Source of the DNA: Myxococcota bacterium
Lineage (GTDB): Bacteria; Myxococcota_A; UBA9160; UBA4427
Direction of reading: 5' to 3'
Assembly: GCA_028278345.1 (NCBI GenBank)
Contig: JANQEL010000270.1
Coordinates: 1-60,195 of the forward strand
Length of the DNA: 60,195 bases
Under the pieces are notes generated by a model. The model made no database searches. It was not told the origin of the DNA and saw only the letters and a program-made list of their open reading frames with translations. The first letter of the stretch is position 1; the number at the start of each line of letters is the position of its first letter. Positions 35,817 through 44,732 of the stretch are shown here, in pieces. Both the position numbers and the translations under genes were made by a program.

Positions 35817-36629
35817 ATGTCCAATAACCAGACAGTTCTGATCACCGGCGCGTCGGCTGGCATCGGCAAGGAAACCGCGAAGCAGTTGATCGATCGCGGC
35901 TACTCGGTCTATGCCGCAGCGCGCCGCACCGAGAGCATGAAGGACCTCGGCAATCTCGGCGCGACCGTCATCGGAATGGACGTGACGAAGGAGGCCGATG
36001 TCCAGACCACCGTCCAACAGATCAGCGATGAACGAGGCGGCATCGACGTCTTGATCAACAACGCAGGCTGCGCGGACCAGGGCGCCATGGAAGACACCAG
36101 CCCCGAGGACGCCCGAGCGATGTTCGACGTGAACGTCTTCGGCCTCGCGCGCCTCACGCAGCTCGCCCTTCCCTACATGCGCGAGAAGGGAGACGGACGC
36201 ATCATCAACGTGTCTTCGGCGGGCGGGCGTCTCTACATCCCACTGTGCTCGTGGTACATCGCTTCCAAGCACGCGGTCGAGGGATTCAGCGACTGCCTGC
36301 GCAACGAGCTGGCCCCTTTCGGTATCAAGGTCGTCATCATCGAGCCCGGCGCGATCCAGACCGAGTTCGAAGACGTCTCCCTGCGCAAGACCGCCGAGCG
36401 TTCGGGAAGCGGCCCCTACGCCGACATGGTCCGGAGCTTCCTTCGGATGAACGCGGACCTCGGCGGTTCCCACCCCTCGGTGATCGCCGACGTGATCCTC
36501 GAGGCCATCGAAGCGAAGAAGCCGAAGGCGCGATACGTGGCCGGCAAGCTCGCGAAGACCACCATCCGTACCCGCCGATGGTTGGGCGATGGGGCCTACG
36601 ATCGATTGATCGCCAGCATGATGAAGTAG
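35817..36629 (+). CDS. SDR-family NAD(P) oxidoreductase
   Basis: A 270-aa classical short-chain dehydrogenase: TGASAGIG, NNAG, catalytic Ser in NVSSAGG, Tyr-x3-Lys in WYIASKHAVEG. It shares its N-terminus (MSNNQTVLITG) and overall layout with the SDR at 29.1 kb, indicating gene duplication in the island. C-terminal extension KTTIRTRRWLGDGAYDRL is typical of the group. GAAAGGAGA upstream gives a good Shine-Dalgarno. Possible partner of the 3-hydroxyacid dehydrogenase-like gene immediately upstream. Confidence 0.92.
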   Translation: MSNNQTVLITGASAGIGKETAKQLIDRGYSVYAAARRTESMKDLGNLGATVIGMDVTKEADVQTTVQQISDERGGIDVLINNAGCADQGAMEDTSPEDARAMFDVNVFGLARLTQLALPYMREKGDGRIINVSSAGGRLYIPLCSWYIASKHAVEGFSDCLRNELAPFGIKVVIIEPGAIQTEFEDVSLRKTAERSGSGPYADMVRSFLRMNADLGGSHPSVIADVILEAIEAKKPKARYVAGKLAKTTIRTRRWLGDGAYDRLIASMMK

Positions 36630-36645
36630 GCGGGCGCCCCCGGGC

Positions 36646-37791
36646 TCAGAATCCCAGCTGCTTCGCCAGGTACTGCATCATCGTTTCATCGGTGCCGCCG
36701 CCGATCGAGATCAGGCGCGAATCGACGAAGGCGCGGCCCGCCGAGCTCTCGCGCATGTAACCGTAGCCGCCGTGGAGTTGGATGCACTCGTCGGCGACTT
36801 CGCGGATCACGCGGCCGCAGTAGAGCTTGGCCATGGTGATCAGCTCGGTGGCGTCTTCGCCGTCGACCCGCTTCTGCACGCAATCGCGCGTCAGGGCCTT
36901 GGCCGCGGCGATCTTCGTCTTCATCTCGACCATCTTGAACTGGGTGTTCTGCATCTTCGAGAGCGGCTTGCCGAAGAGGATGCGCTCTTCGGCCCAGCGC
37001 CGCGTTTCTTCCCAGACGTCTTCGGCCTGGGCCATCGCCTGGACGCAGGCGACGAGGCGCTCGTCCTGGAACTGCATCATCTGCTGCTGGAAACCGCGGC
37101 CGATGTCGCCGATCGTGTTGGCGACCGGCACGCGCACGTCTTCGAAGAAGAGCTGCCCCGTGTCTGAGCCGCGGTTGCCGATCTTGTCGAGCAGGTCGTA
37201 GCGGAAGCCCGGAACGTCCGTCGGCACTACGATCTGGGAGTAGCCGCCGTAGCCCGCGTCGGGGTCGGTTACTGCGAGCAGGCAGAGCCAGTCCGCGGTG
37301 GCTGCGTTGGTGATGTAGATCTTCGAACCGTTGATCACCCAATCGTCGCCGTCGCGCACCGCGCGCGTCTTCACGCCTGCCACGTCACTGCCCGCGTCGG
37401 GTTCAGTCACCGCGATCGCAGAGACCATGTCGCCCGCGATCGACGGCGCGAGATACTGCGCCTTCAATTCCGGAGTGCCGAACTCCGCAAGCGACGGTGT
37501 CGCCATGTCGGTGTGGACACTGATGCCCATCGCGACCCCGGCGTTGTCGCAGCGACCGATCTCTTCGAACATCACCGCGCTGAACGACCAGTCGAGGCCG
37601 GCACCTCCGTACTCGGGCTCGTAGCGAAGACCGAGCATCCCGAGGTCACCCATCTTCTTGTAAAGGGTCTTGTCGAAGCGGCCGGCTTCATCGAATTCGC
37701 GTGCGCGCGGGCGCAGTTCGTCTTCGACGAACTTGCGGACGGTCTCGCGGAAGAGTTCGTGTTCAGGGGTCGACATGAGGTTGTTCGGCAT
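36646..37791 (-). CDS. Acyl-CoA dehydrogenase
   Basis: FAD enzyme that introduces the 2,3-double bond, 381 aa. It has SAIAVTEPDAGSDVAGVKT (flavin/substrate region), YGGAGLDWS and the closing ISIGGGTDETM, where medium-chain enzymes carry the catalytic Glu and here there is Gly. A Glu at position 244 in DERLVAC matches the catalytic-base position of isovaleryl-CoA- and long-chain-type dehydrogenases. It is divergent from the TetR gene, with a palindrome between the two starts, and likely works with the carboxylase operon. Confidence 0.93.
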   Translation of the reverse strand: MPNNLMSTPEHELFRETVRKFVEDELRPRAREFDEAGRFDKTLYKKMGDLGMLGLRYEPEYGGAGLDWSFSAVMFEEIGRCDNAGVAMGISVHTDMATPSLAEFGTPELKAQYLAPSIAGDMVSAIAVTEPDAGSDVAGVKTRAVRDGDDWVINGSKIYITNAATADWLCLLAVTDPDAGYGGYSQIVVPTDVPGFRYDLLDKIGNRGSDTGQLFFEDVRVPVANTIGDIGRGFQQQMMQFQDERLVACVQAMAQAEDVWEETRRWAEERILFGKPLSKMQNTQFKMVEMKTKIAAAKALTRDCVQKRVDGEDATELITMAKLYCGRVIREVADECIQLHGGYGYMRESSAGRAFVDSRLISIGGGTDETMMQYLAKQLGF

Positions 37792-37903
37792 GGCGGGGGC
37801 GTCCTTGTCTTCCTTCTATCGTGCGTGCACGCTGGGTCCATTGGGTAGGCCAGACGGCAGAATGCAGCCGTGGGACCCCTGAATTCGTTCTGGGTCTTGA
37901 AAT

Positions 37904-37917
37904 CTAACGGTCGTTAG
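37904..37917. promoter_or_regulatory. TetR-type operator CTAACG-GT-CGTTAG
   Basis: CTAACG and CGTTAG arms flank GT, a perfect 6-bp dyad. It is 17 bp upstream of the TetR start (37935). TTGAAA (37897-37902) lies just before it and a weak TAGGTT just after (37919-37924), with 16 bp between them, so the dyad would sit in the promoter spacer and block polymerase. The same site could affect the divergent acyl-CoA dehydrogenase (37791). Confidence 0.72.
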
Positions 37918-37934
37918 GTAGGTTCGCAACCACC

Positions 37935-38552
37935 ATGGCAAGCCCCTCCCCCAACCCGGATCGCCTCGAAGCGAGCGGAGGCCCCGAAGGTCGGCAGCGG
38001 ATCCTCGATGTCGCCGCCTCCCTCTTCCTCGAGCGCGGTTACAAGGCGACCTCGCTACGCGAGATCGCCTCGGCCGTCGGGATGAAGGCGGGCTCCCTCT
38101 ACTACCACTTCGCTTCGAAGGAAGTGCTGCTCCAGGCCATCCTGCAGCGGGGCATGGACGTCATGGTCGAGGCGTTCGGCGAAGCCGAGGCCGCGACGCG
38201 CGACGCCGATCCACGCACGCGCTTCGCCGCCCACGTTCGTGCCCACCTCGCGGCGCTCTTCGAGTACGGCCCCTACACGGCGGCCCACGTGACCACCTTT
38301 CGCACGGCACCGCCTTCGGTCTGCGAGGCCATCGTGCGCGAGCGCGACGCCTACGAGGCGATGTGGACCGAACTCCTGCGCGAACTTCGCGACGATGGCG
38401 TGCTTGCCGACGACATCCCGATCGGACTCGCGCGCCTCACCCTCTTCGGGTCGATGAACTCGTCGGTCGATTGGTTCGACCGCGAACGCGGCGAACTCGA
38501 CTTCTTCGCCGAGACCATCACCCGGCAATTCTGGACGGGGTTTTCTGCATGA
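37935..38552 (+). CDS. TetR family regulator of acyl-CoA metabolism
   Basis: A 205-aa repressor. HTH is in TSLREIASAVGMKAGSLYYHFASKEVLL, a typical TetR motif with the MKAGSLYYHF form common in fatty-acyl-CoA-responsive members. The C-terminal domain (VREALAALFEYGP...) probably binds a CoA ester, an inference from the following genes. The stop overlaps the carboxyltransferase start (ATGA). It likely represses itself, the downstream operon and possibly the divergent acyl-CoA dehydrogenase from the palindrome at 37904-37917. Confidence 0.92.
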   Translation: MASPSPNPDRLEASGGPEGRQRILDVAASLFLERGYKATSLREIASAVGMKAGSLYYHFASKEVLLQAILQRGMDVMVEAFGEAEAATRDADPRTRFAAHVRAHLAALFEYGPYTAAHVTTFRTAPPSVCEAIVRERDAYEAMWTELLRELRDDGVLADDIPIGLARLTLFGSMNSSVDWFDRERGELDFFAETITRQFWTGFSA

Positions 38553-40171
38553 AGGTCATCGAGACTCGCATCGACCCACGCTCTGACGGTTTCGCGACGA
38601 ATAGCGCGGCATACCACGAGCTGGTGGACGTGTTGCGCGAGCGCCAGCAAGTCGTGCTCGACGGGGGGCCGGGACGCGAACGCGCGATCGAGCGCCACCT
38701 CGATCGCGGCAAGATCATGGTGCGCGATCGCATCGATTGCGTGATCGATTCGGGCACACCCTTCCTCGAGCTTTCGACGCTCTCGGGCTTCGGGCAGTAC
38801 GACGACGGCGCACCGGGGGCCGGCATCGTGACGGGGATCGGTCTGGTGCACGGCGTGCCCTACATGTTCATCGCGAACGACGCGACGGTGAAGGGAGGCT
38901 CGCTGCTTCCCACCTCGATCAAGAAGCACGTTCGCGCCCAGGACATCGCCCTCGAGAACGGCATCGGCGTCATCTACCTCGTCGATTCGGGCGGCGCCTT
39001 CCTGCCCCTGCAAGACGAGGTCTTCCCCGACAAGGATCACTTCGGCGGTTCGTTCTACCGCCAGGCGCGCATGTCGGCGGCCGGGTTGCCGCAGCTTTCG
39101 GTCGTGCTCGGTGGCTGCACGGCCGGGGGCGCCTACGTCCCCGCGCTGTCGGATGAAGTCATCATGGTCGACGGCATCGGGCGCATCTATCTCGGTGGTC
39201 CGCCCATCGTGAAGGCAGCCCTCGGCGAGATCGTCGAGCCCGACGACCTCGGCGGGGCCGTGCTGCATACGCGCACCTCGGGCGTGAGCGACGAGTTGGC
39301 GCACACCGAACGCGAAGCCTACGGGCGCCTGCGCGAACTCTGCCTCGCCACCAACCAGCGTCGCGTCGGCGAGGGACCGGGCTGGCTCGACGTCATCGAT
39401 CCCGAACCGCCCCGTTATCCCGCCGAGGAGATCTACGGAATCATCAGCGCTGACGATCGCATCCCCTTCGACAGTACGGAAATCATCGCCCGCCTGGTCG
39501 ACGCTTCGCGCTTCTCGCCCTTCAAGCCCGAATGGGGCGAGTCGATCGTCTGCGGCTTCGCGCGCATCTGGGGTCATCTCGTGGGGGTGATCGCCAACCA
39601 GGGCATCATCTTCAACGAAGAGGCGCTCAAGACCACCCACTTCATCGAGCTCTGCGAACAGCGCCGTGTCCCCCTGCTCTTCCTGCAGAACACCTCGGGC
39701 TACATGGTGGGGAAGGAGTCGGAGGCGCGCGGCATCGCGAAGGACGGCGCCAAGATGGTGTACGCCGTGGCGAACGCGACCGTGCCGAAGTTCACCGTGC
39801 TGATCGGCGGCGCCTACGGTGCGGGCAACTACGGCATGTGCGGGCGCGGCTTCAACCCCCGCTTCCTCTTCAGCTGGCCCAACTCGCGCTGCGCCACGAT
39901 GGCGGCCAACACGGCGCAGACCGTGCTCGTCGACATCCGGCTTGCGGGCATGAAGGGCGCGCAGACCACCGAGGAGGAGATCGCGGCGCTTCGCAAGGAA
40001 GTCGCCGATCAGTACGAAACCCAGTCCGACCCCTACTACGGCACCTCGCGAATCTGGGACGACGGACTCATCGACCCCGTCCACACGCGCGATGCCCTCG
40101 GGCTCTGCCTCGCGCTGTCCGCGCGGCAGGACGCGCCCGCCCCGGGCCCGGGTCTCGTGTATCGGATGTGA
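38549..40171 (+). CDS. Acyl-CoA carboxylase beta subunit (MCC/GCC-like carboxyltransferase)
   Basis: Biotin-dependent carboxyltransferase, 540 aa, with both crotonase-fold halves. GGCTAGGAYVPAL and GGPPIVKAALGEIV belong to the N-half oxyanion region, and IGGAYGAGNYGMCGRGF plus FLFSWPN to the C-half. The last block is typical of methylcrotonyl-CoA and geranyl-CoA carboxylases rather than acetyl- or propionyl-CoA carboxylases. It carboxylates a 3-methyl-branched enoyl-CoA at the gamma carbon if the similarity holds. The ATG is inside the TetR stop; its partner is the next gene. Confidence 0.92.
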   Translation: MKVIETRIDPRSDGFATNSAAYHELVDVLRERQQVVLDGGPGRERAIERHLDRGKIMVRDRIDCVIDSGTPFLELSTLSGFGQYDDGAPGAGIVTGIGLVHGVPYMFIANDATVKGGSLLPTSIKKHVRAQDIALENGIGVIYLVDSGGAFLPLQDEVFPDKDHFGGSFYRQARMSAAGLPQLSVVLGGCTAGGAYVPALSDEVIMVDGIGRIYLGGPPIVKAALGEIVEPDDLGGAVLHTRTSGVSDELAHTEREAYGRLRELCLATNQRRVGEGPGWLDVIDPEPPRYPAEEIYGIISADDRIPFDSTEIIARLVDASRFSPFKPEWGESIVCGFARIWGHLVGVIANQGIIFNEEALKTTHFIELCEQRRVPLLFLQNTSGYMVGKESEARGIAKDGAKMVYAVANATVPKFTVLIGGAYGAGNYGMCGRGFNPRFLFSWPNSRCATMAANTAQTVLVDIRLAGMKGAQTTEEEIAALRKEVADQYETQSDPYYGTSRIWDDGLIDPVHTRDALGLCLALSARQDAPAPGPGLVYRM

Positions 40172-42129
40172 TGACGATGCGTATCCTGATTGCCAACCGG
40201 GGCGAGATCGCTCGCCGCATCCAACGCACCGCCCACCGCCTCGGTCACGAAACCGTCGCCGCCTGGGCGGATCCCGACCGCGATGCACCGTTCGTGAAGG
40301 ACGCGACGATCGATACGCGGCTCGGCCCCGCGGCCCTCGCCGACTCCTACCTGAACGTCGACGCGTGGCTCGAGGTCGCGAACAGGACCGAAGCCACGGC
40401 GGTGCATCCCGGCTACGGCTTCCTTTCCGAAAGCACGGCCTTCGCCGAAGCGATCACCGCGGCGGGCCTCGTGTGGGTCGGGCCGAACCCGAAGGCGATC
40501 CAGGCCATGGGCTCGAAGATCGAAGCCCGCGAGATCGCGATCTCCGCGGGCGTTCCCACGATTCCGGGCTTCGACGAATCGCAGGAACCCGAAACACTTG
40601 CGCGGGAAGCCGAACGCATCGGCTACCCAGTGCTCGTGAAGGCGTCGGCGGGTGGAGGTGGCAAGGGGATTCGCATCGTCCGCGAAGCGGGTGAGTTCGC
40701 AGGCGCTCTCGACGAAGCCACCCAGGAGGCCCAGCGCAGCTTCGGCGACGCGGCCGTGCTCGTCGAACGCTACTTCGAACGCGCACGCCACATCGAGGTG
40801 CAGATCGTGGGGGATCGTCACGGGAACGTGATCGATCTCGGCACACGGGAGTGCTCGGTGCAGCGCCGCTATCAGAAGCTCCTCGAAGAAGCGCCCGCCC
40901 CCAATCTACCCGACGAGGTCTCGCAGGAGATGAGACGCACGGCGCGCGACCTCGCGTCGTCGATCTCCTACGACTCGACCGGCACCGTCGAATTCGTCGT
41001 CGACGCCGAGACGAACGAGTTCTTCTTCCTCGAGATGAATACCCGCCTGCAGGTCGAGCATCCGGTCACCGAGGCCATCACGGGGCTCGATCTCGTCGAG
41101 CTTCAATTGCTCGTCGCGCAAGGCGAGCCGCTTCCGATCGCCCAGGCGGACGTCGTGCAGCGCGGGCATTCGTTCGAAGCCCGCATCAACGCCGAAGACC
41201 CGGAGCGCGGCTTTGCGCCGGAAGTCGGGATCGTCACCGACCTGCGCGTACCCGCAGGCGTACGCTGGGAAAGTGGCATCGAGGCGGGAAGCGAGATCAC
41301 GCCCCACTACGATCCGATGGTCGCGAAGCTGATCGTCGAAGGAGAAGGTCGCGACATCGCGCGGCGTCGACTCTGCACGGCGCTCGATGCACTGCTGGTC
41401 GGCGGCCTCACGACGAACGCCGGCTTCCATCGTTGGCTCGCCGACACACCCGTCATCGTCGAAGGGCGTGTCACCACACGATTCCTCGACGAGAACACCT
41501 ATGTCCCGGCCCAGCCCGAAGTCGACGCGGCTACCCTCGCTGCAACCGCGTGGAATGCAGCGAAGGAAGCGCAGCGCAGCTCCGGCCCCTGGTCGGCCCA
41601 GGGGTCGTTCCGCGTCACCCCCCATCGCCCGAGCCTGCCGGTAGTGCTCGCCGATCACCACGGAGATGTGTGTGAACGCGAGGCCGAGTCTGCGCAGCTC
41701 GAACCCGACGAGGGCTCGCTCATCGTCGAGATTGCGGACACCACGCGCCGCGTACCCACCGCAGTCGACGTCGCCGCAAGGCGCGTGGCGCTGAACGTCG
41801 ACGGCGCCACCCACAGCTTTCGCGTACTCACCCGCAGCGAACACTGGGCCGCCGGAGGCGCAGGCGGCGATCACGGCGATGCCGACGCGATTCGCTCGCC
41901 CTTTCCCGCCGTGGTCACCGAGCTTCCCGTCTCGGCGGGAGATAAAGTCGCCGCCGGCGACGTCGTGATCGTGATCGAAGCCATGAAGATGCTCCACTCC
42001 CTCACCGCGAAGGCCTCCGCGGTCGTCGCGACCGTGCACGTCGAAGCAGGCGACTCCGTCGAAGGGGGAGAGATCCTCGTGAGCTTCGAAAGCGACGACG
42101 AGAAGGAAGGTCAGGAGGACGAGGCATGA
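40171..42129 (+). CDS. Acyl-CoA carboxylase alpha subunit (biotin carboxylase + BCCP)
   Basis: ATP-dependent biotin carboxylation subunit fused to its biotin carrier, 652 aa. ILIANRGEIARRI starts the biotin carboxylase domain, KASAGGGGKGIRIV is the ATP loop, FLEMNTRLQVEHPVTEAITG is the metal/active-site segment. A middle region of about 150 residues links to the BCCP domain, whose biotinyl Lys is K606 in IEAMKML. Start ATG 40171 overlaps the beta-subunit stop; ATG 40177 is also possible. This architecture is that of MccA/LiuD-type alpha subunits. Confidence 0.93.
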   Translation: MTMRILIANRGEIARRIQRTAHRLGHETVAAWADPDRDAPFVKDATIDTRLGPAALADSYLNVDAWLEVANRTEATAVHPGYGFLSESTAFAEAITAAGLVWVGPNPKAIQAMGSKIEAREIAISAGVPTIPGFDESQEPETLAREAERIGYPVLVKASAGGGGKGIRIVREAGEFAGALDEATQEAQRSFGDAAVLVERYFERARHIEVQIVGDRHGNVIDLGTRECSVQRRYQKLLEEAPAPNLPDEVSQEMRRTARDLASSISYDSTGTVEFVVDAETNEFFFLEMNTRLQVEHPVTEAITGLDLVELQLLVAQGEPLPIAQADVVQRGHSFEARINAEDPERGFAPEVGIVTDLRVPAGVRWESGIEAGSEITPHYDPMVAKLIVEGEGRDIARRRLCTALDALLVGGLTTNAGFHRWLADTPVIVEGRVTTRFLDENTYVPAQPEVDAATLAATAWNAAKEAQRSSGPWSAQGSFRVTPHRPSLPVVLADHHGDVCEREAESAQLEPDEGSLIVEIADTTRRVPTAVDVAARRVALNVDGATHSFRVLTRSEHWAAGGAGGDHGDADAIRSPFPAVVTELPVSAGDKVAAGDVVIVIEAMKMLHSLTAKASAVVATVHVEAGDSVEGGEILVSFESDDEKEGQEDEA

Positions 42130-43280
42130 ACCACCGCAACGCCTACATGACGGACGAACTCAAAGCAATCGTCCAGCAGACACGAGACTTCGTCGCGAAC
42201 GAAGTCGTGCCCCACGGAGAAGCGTGGGAAGAGAAAGGCGAAGTCCCGCGCGGGATCCTCCGCCAGCTGGGCGAACTCGGCATGCTCGGCCTGCGCGTGC
42301 CCGAAGAGATGGGCGGCGTGGGCCTCGGCCCGATCGCATCGGCGGCCTTCTCCGAAGCACTGGGTTCGTCGACCTTCGGCGGCTTCGACGTCACGGTGCT
42401 CGTCCACACCGACATGGCGGGCCCCCACATCGTGAATTCGGGCTCTCCCGAACAGCTCGAACGCTTCATGCCGGGGATCCTCGCGGGAGAGACGATCCTC
42501 TCGATCGCCGTCAGCGAACCCGCTGCCGGCTCGGACGTCGCCGGGATTCGCACCACGGCGAAGCGCGATGGCGACGGCTGGGTGTTGAACGGGAGCAAGA
42601 CCTTCATCACCAACGCGGTGTACGGCGACCTCACCATCGTGGCCGCGCGCACCGATCCCGAGAACCGCTACGGCATCTCGATGTTCCTGGTGCCGACGGA
42701 CACGAAGGGTTTCTCGGTTTCGAAGAAGCTCGACAAGCACGGTTGGCGCTGCTCGGATACCGCCGAACTCGCCCTCGACGATGTCTACATCCCCGACGAA
42801 CTGCTCCTCGGCACACCGCATCGCGGCTTCTATGAAACCATGAAGAACTTCCAGAACGAGCGCATGGTGCTCGTGGGCATGGGCGTCGGCGCCGCGCAGA
42901 AGGCGATCGACCTCACGGTCGAGTACGCCGCCAATCGCGAGGCCTTCGGCGGCAAGCTGTTCGACCTGGGTGCGATCCGCCAACGCCTCGCCATGCAGCA
43001 GGCCAAGGTCGATGCCGTACGGGCCTCGATGTATCACGCAGCCTGGCTCGGCGAGCAGGGCATCGACAACGTGAAGGAGATGTCGGGCGTGAAGGCCTTC
43101 GGCTGCGAGGTGGTGAACCACGTGATGTACGACTGCACCCAATTCCACGGCGGCATGGGCTTCATGCGCGAATCCACCATCGAGCGCATGTACCGGGATG
43201 CGCGGGTGCTGACCATCGGAGGCGGCGCCACCGAGGTGATGCTCGAAGAGGTCGCCAAGCGCGCGACGCAGGGGGTTTGA
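42126..43280 (+). CDS. Acyl-CoA dehydrogenase (isovaleryl/long-chain type)
   Basis: A 384-aa flavoenzyme. SIAVSEPAAGSDVAG, VLNGSKTFITNA and FHGGMGFMREST are conserved flavin and substrate motifs. The closing LTIGGGATEVM lacks the medium-chain Glu, while E245 in QNERMVLVG occupies the isovaleryl-CoA dehydrogenase catalytic-base position. ATG 42126 overlaps the carboxylase stop by four bases. In leucine or acyclic-terpenoid routes this step precedes the carboxylase and supplies its enoyl-CoA substrate. Confidence 0.93.
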   Translation: MNHRNAYMTDELKAIVQQTRDFVANEVVPHGEAWEEKGEVPRGILRQLGELGMLGLRVPEEMGGVGLGPIASAAFSEALGSSTFGGFDVTVLVHTDMAGPHIVNSGSPEQLERFMPGILAGETILSIAVSEPAAGSDVAGIRTTAKRDGDGWVLNGSKTFITNAVYGDLTIVAARTDPENRYGISMFLVPTDTKGFSVSKKLDKHGWRCSDTAELALDDVYIPDELLLGTPHRGFYETMKNFQNERMVLVGMGVGAAQKAIDLTVEYAANREAFGGKLFDLGAIRQRLAMQQAKVDAVRASMYHAAWLGEQGIDNVKEMSGVKAFGCEVVNHVMYDCTQFHGGMGFMRESTIERMYRDARVLTIGGGATEVMLEEVAKRATQGV

Positions 43281-43768
43281 TGTCGGGAACCGATGCGAGC
43301 GGCCGCCCCGTGCGCGGCAGGTGGTTCGAAGATCTCGAGCCGGGGGTCGTGATTCAGCACGCGATTCGACGGACCCTGACCGAGAGCGACAACGTGATGT
43401 TCACCTCGATGACGATGAACCCCGCATGGTTGCACCTCGACTTCGCCTACGCCGAGCAGACGGAGTTCGGAAAGCCGCTGGTGAACTCGATGCTCACCCT
43501 CGCGACGGTGATCGGCATCAGCGTGCACGAAACCACGCTGGGTACGACGGTCGCGAATCTCGGCTTCAAGGAAATCACGTTTCCCGCTCCGATGTTCCAC
43601 GGCGATACGCTGCGGGTCGAGAGCGAGGTGTTGGCGGCGAGGAAGTCCAAGTCGCGACCCACCCAGGGCATCGTGACCTTCGAGCACCGCGCCTACAAGC
43701 AGGACGACACCCTCGTCTGCCGTGCCGTGCGCGACGCGCTGATGCATACGCGGCCCGGAAGCGAGTAG
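43280..43768 (+). CDS. MaoC-type acyl dehydratase (hotdog hydratase)
   Basis: A 162-aa single-hotdog hydratase. The usual GDxNPLH motif appears as MTMNPAWLHLDFAYAEQ, with the His kept and the catalytic Asp replaced, which is also the look of mesaconyl-CoA/methylmalyl-CoA hydratase-like members. PLVNSMLTL and VTFEHRAYKQDD follow. ATG 43280 lies on the dehydrogenase stop (TGATG). Within the operon it would hydrate the carboxylated enoyl-CoA, the place that LiuC/AtuE crotonases take in known pathways. Confidence 0.85.
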   Translation: MSGTDASGRPVRGRWFEDLEPGVVIQHAIRRTLTESDNVMFTSMTMNPAWLHLDFAYAEQTEFGKPLVNSMLTLATVIGISVHETTLGTTVANLGFKEITFPAPMFHGDTLRVESEVLAARKSKSRPTQGIVTFEHRAYKQDDTLVCRAVRDALMHTRPGSE

Positions 43769-43798
43769 CGGGGTAGTCTTCGGATCGAGGAGGCTCGC

Positions 43799-44722
43799 AT
43801 GATGTCGACGATCCCCATCGATCCCGAATACGAGAAAGTTGCCCGCTACCTGCCCAGGAGCGTCGGGCGCCCGTGGCTGGCGCGCATTCCCCGCCTGCTC
43901 GAAGGACTGACGACCGGCTTCAAGAACGATCCGCTCTTCTCCGTACAGAAGGTCGGGGAAGAGAGCGTGAGGCTGCACCTCCCGCCGAACGCCGAAGAAG
44001 GTGAACGGAGCCCCGCGATTCTCTGGCTCCACGGTGGAGGCTTCATCGGCGGTGCACCGGGCCAGGACGATGCGCTCTGCCGCATGCTCTCCGATCGCCT
44101 CGGCGCCGTCGTAGCGGCTGCGCGATACCCGCTGTCTCCCGAGCACACCTTTCCGGCCGCGGTAGAAGTGGCGCACGAAGCCCTCGTGTGGCTGGCGGCG
44201 CGCGACGACGTCGACGCTTCGCGTATCGCGATCGCCGGTGCCAGCGCAGGCGGGGGGCTGGCCGCACAACTCGCCCTGCTCGCGCGCGACCGCGGCGAAC
44301 TCAGGCCTGTGTTCCAGGCGTTGGTCTACCCGATGCTCGACGACCGCACGGCCCTGCGCACCGACATCGACGAGACGAACTTCCGCCTCTGGAACAACGA
44401 GGCGAATCGATTCGGTTGGACGTCGTATCTCGGACGCGCGCCCGGCGGTGACGACGTCGACCCGACCGCCGCCCCCGCACGTCACCAGGATCTCGCCGGG
44501 CTACCGCCCGCATGGATCGGCGTTGGCGATCTCGACCTCTTCCTCGACGAAGACATCGCATACGGCGAAGCCCTGCGCGCGGCGGGCGTTCCGTGCGAAA
44601 CCCTCGTGATCGAAGGCGTGTTCCACGGCTTCGACGGCATCCTGGCCGACTCCTCGGCGACGAAGCGCTTCCGCACCTCGATGCTCGATGCGCTCGCGAA
44701 GGCCCTGGTGCCGACGGAGTGA
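43799..44722 (+). CDS. Alpha/beta hydrolase of the HSL (HGGG) family
   Basis: A 307-aa esterase/lipase. The oxyanion HGGGF (LWLHGGGFIGG), nucleophile elbow GASAGGG with the catalytic Ser, Asp in GVGDLDLFLDED and His in FHGFDG make the full triad. HSL-family esterases act on short-chain or branched acyl esters. It starts 30 bp after the MaoC gene with GGAGG upstream and is last in the operon, suggesting that the pathway begins with an ester or lactone, or that it removes an acetyl group. Confidence 0.92.
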   Translation: MMSTIPIDPEYEKVARYLPRSVGRPWLARIPRLLEGLTTGFKNDPLFSVQKVGEESVRLHLPPNAEEGERSPAILWLHGGGFIGGAPGQDDALCRMLSDRLGAVVAAARYPLSPEHTFPAAVEVAHEALVWLAARDDVDASRIAIAGASAGGGLAAQLALLARDRGELRPVFQALVYPMLDDRTALRTDIDETNFRLWNNEANRFGWTSYLGRAPGGDDVDPTAAPARHQDLAGLPPAWIGVGDLDLFLDEDIAYGEALRAAGVPCETLVIEGVFHGFDGILADSSATKRFRTSMLDALAKALVPTE

Positions 44723-44732
44723 ACCGCTTCGG

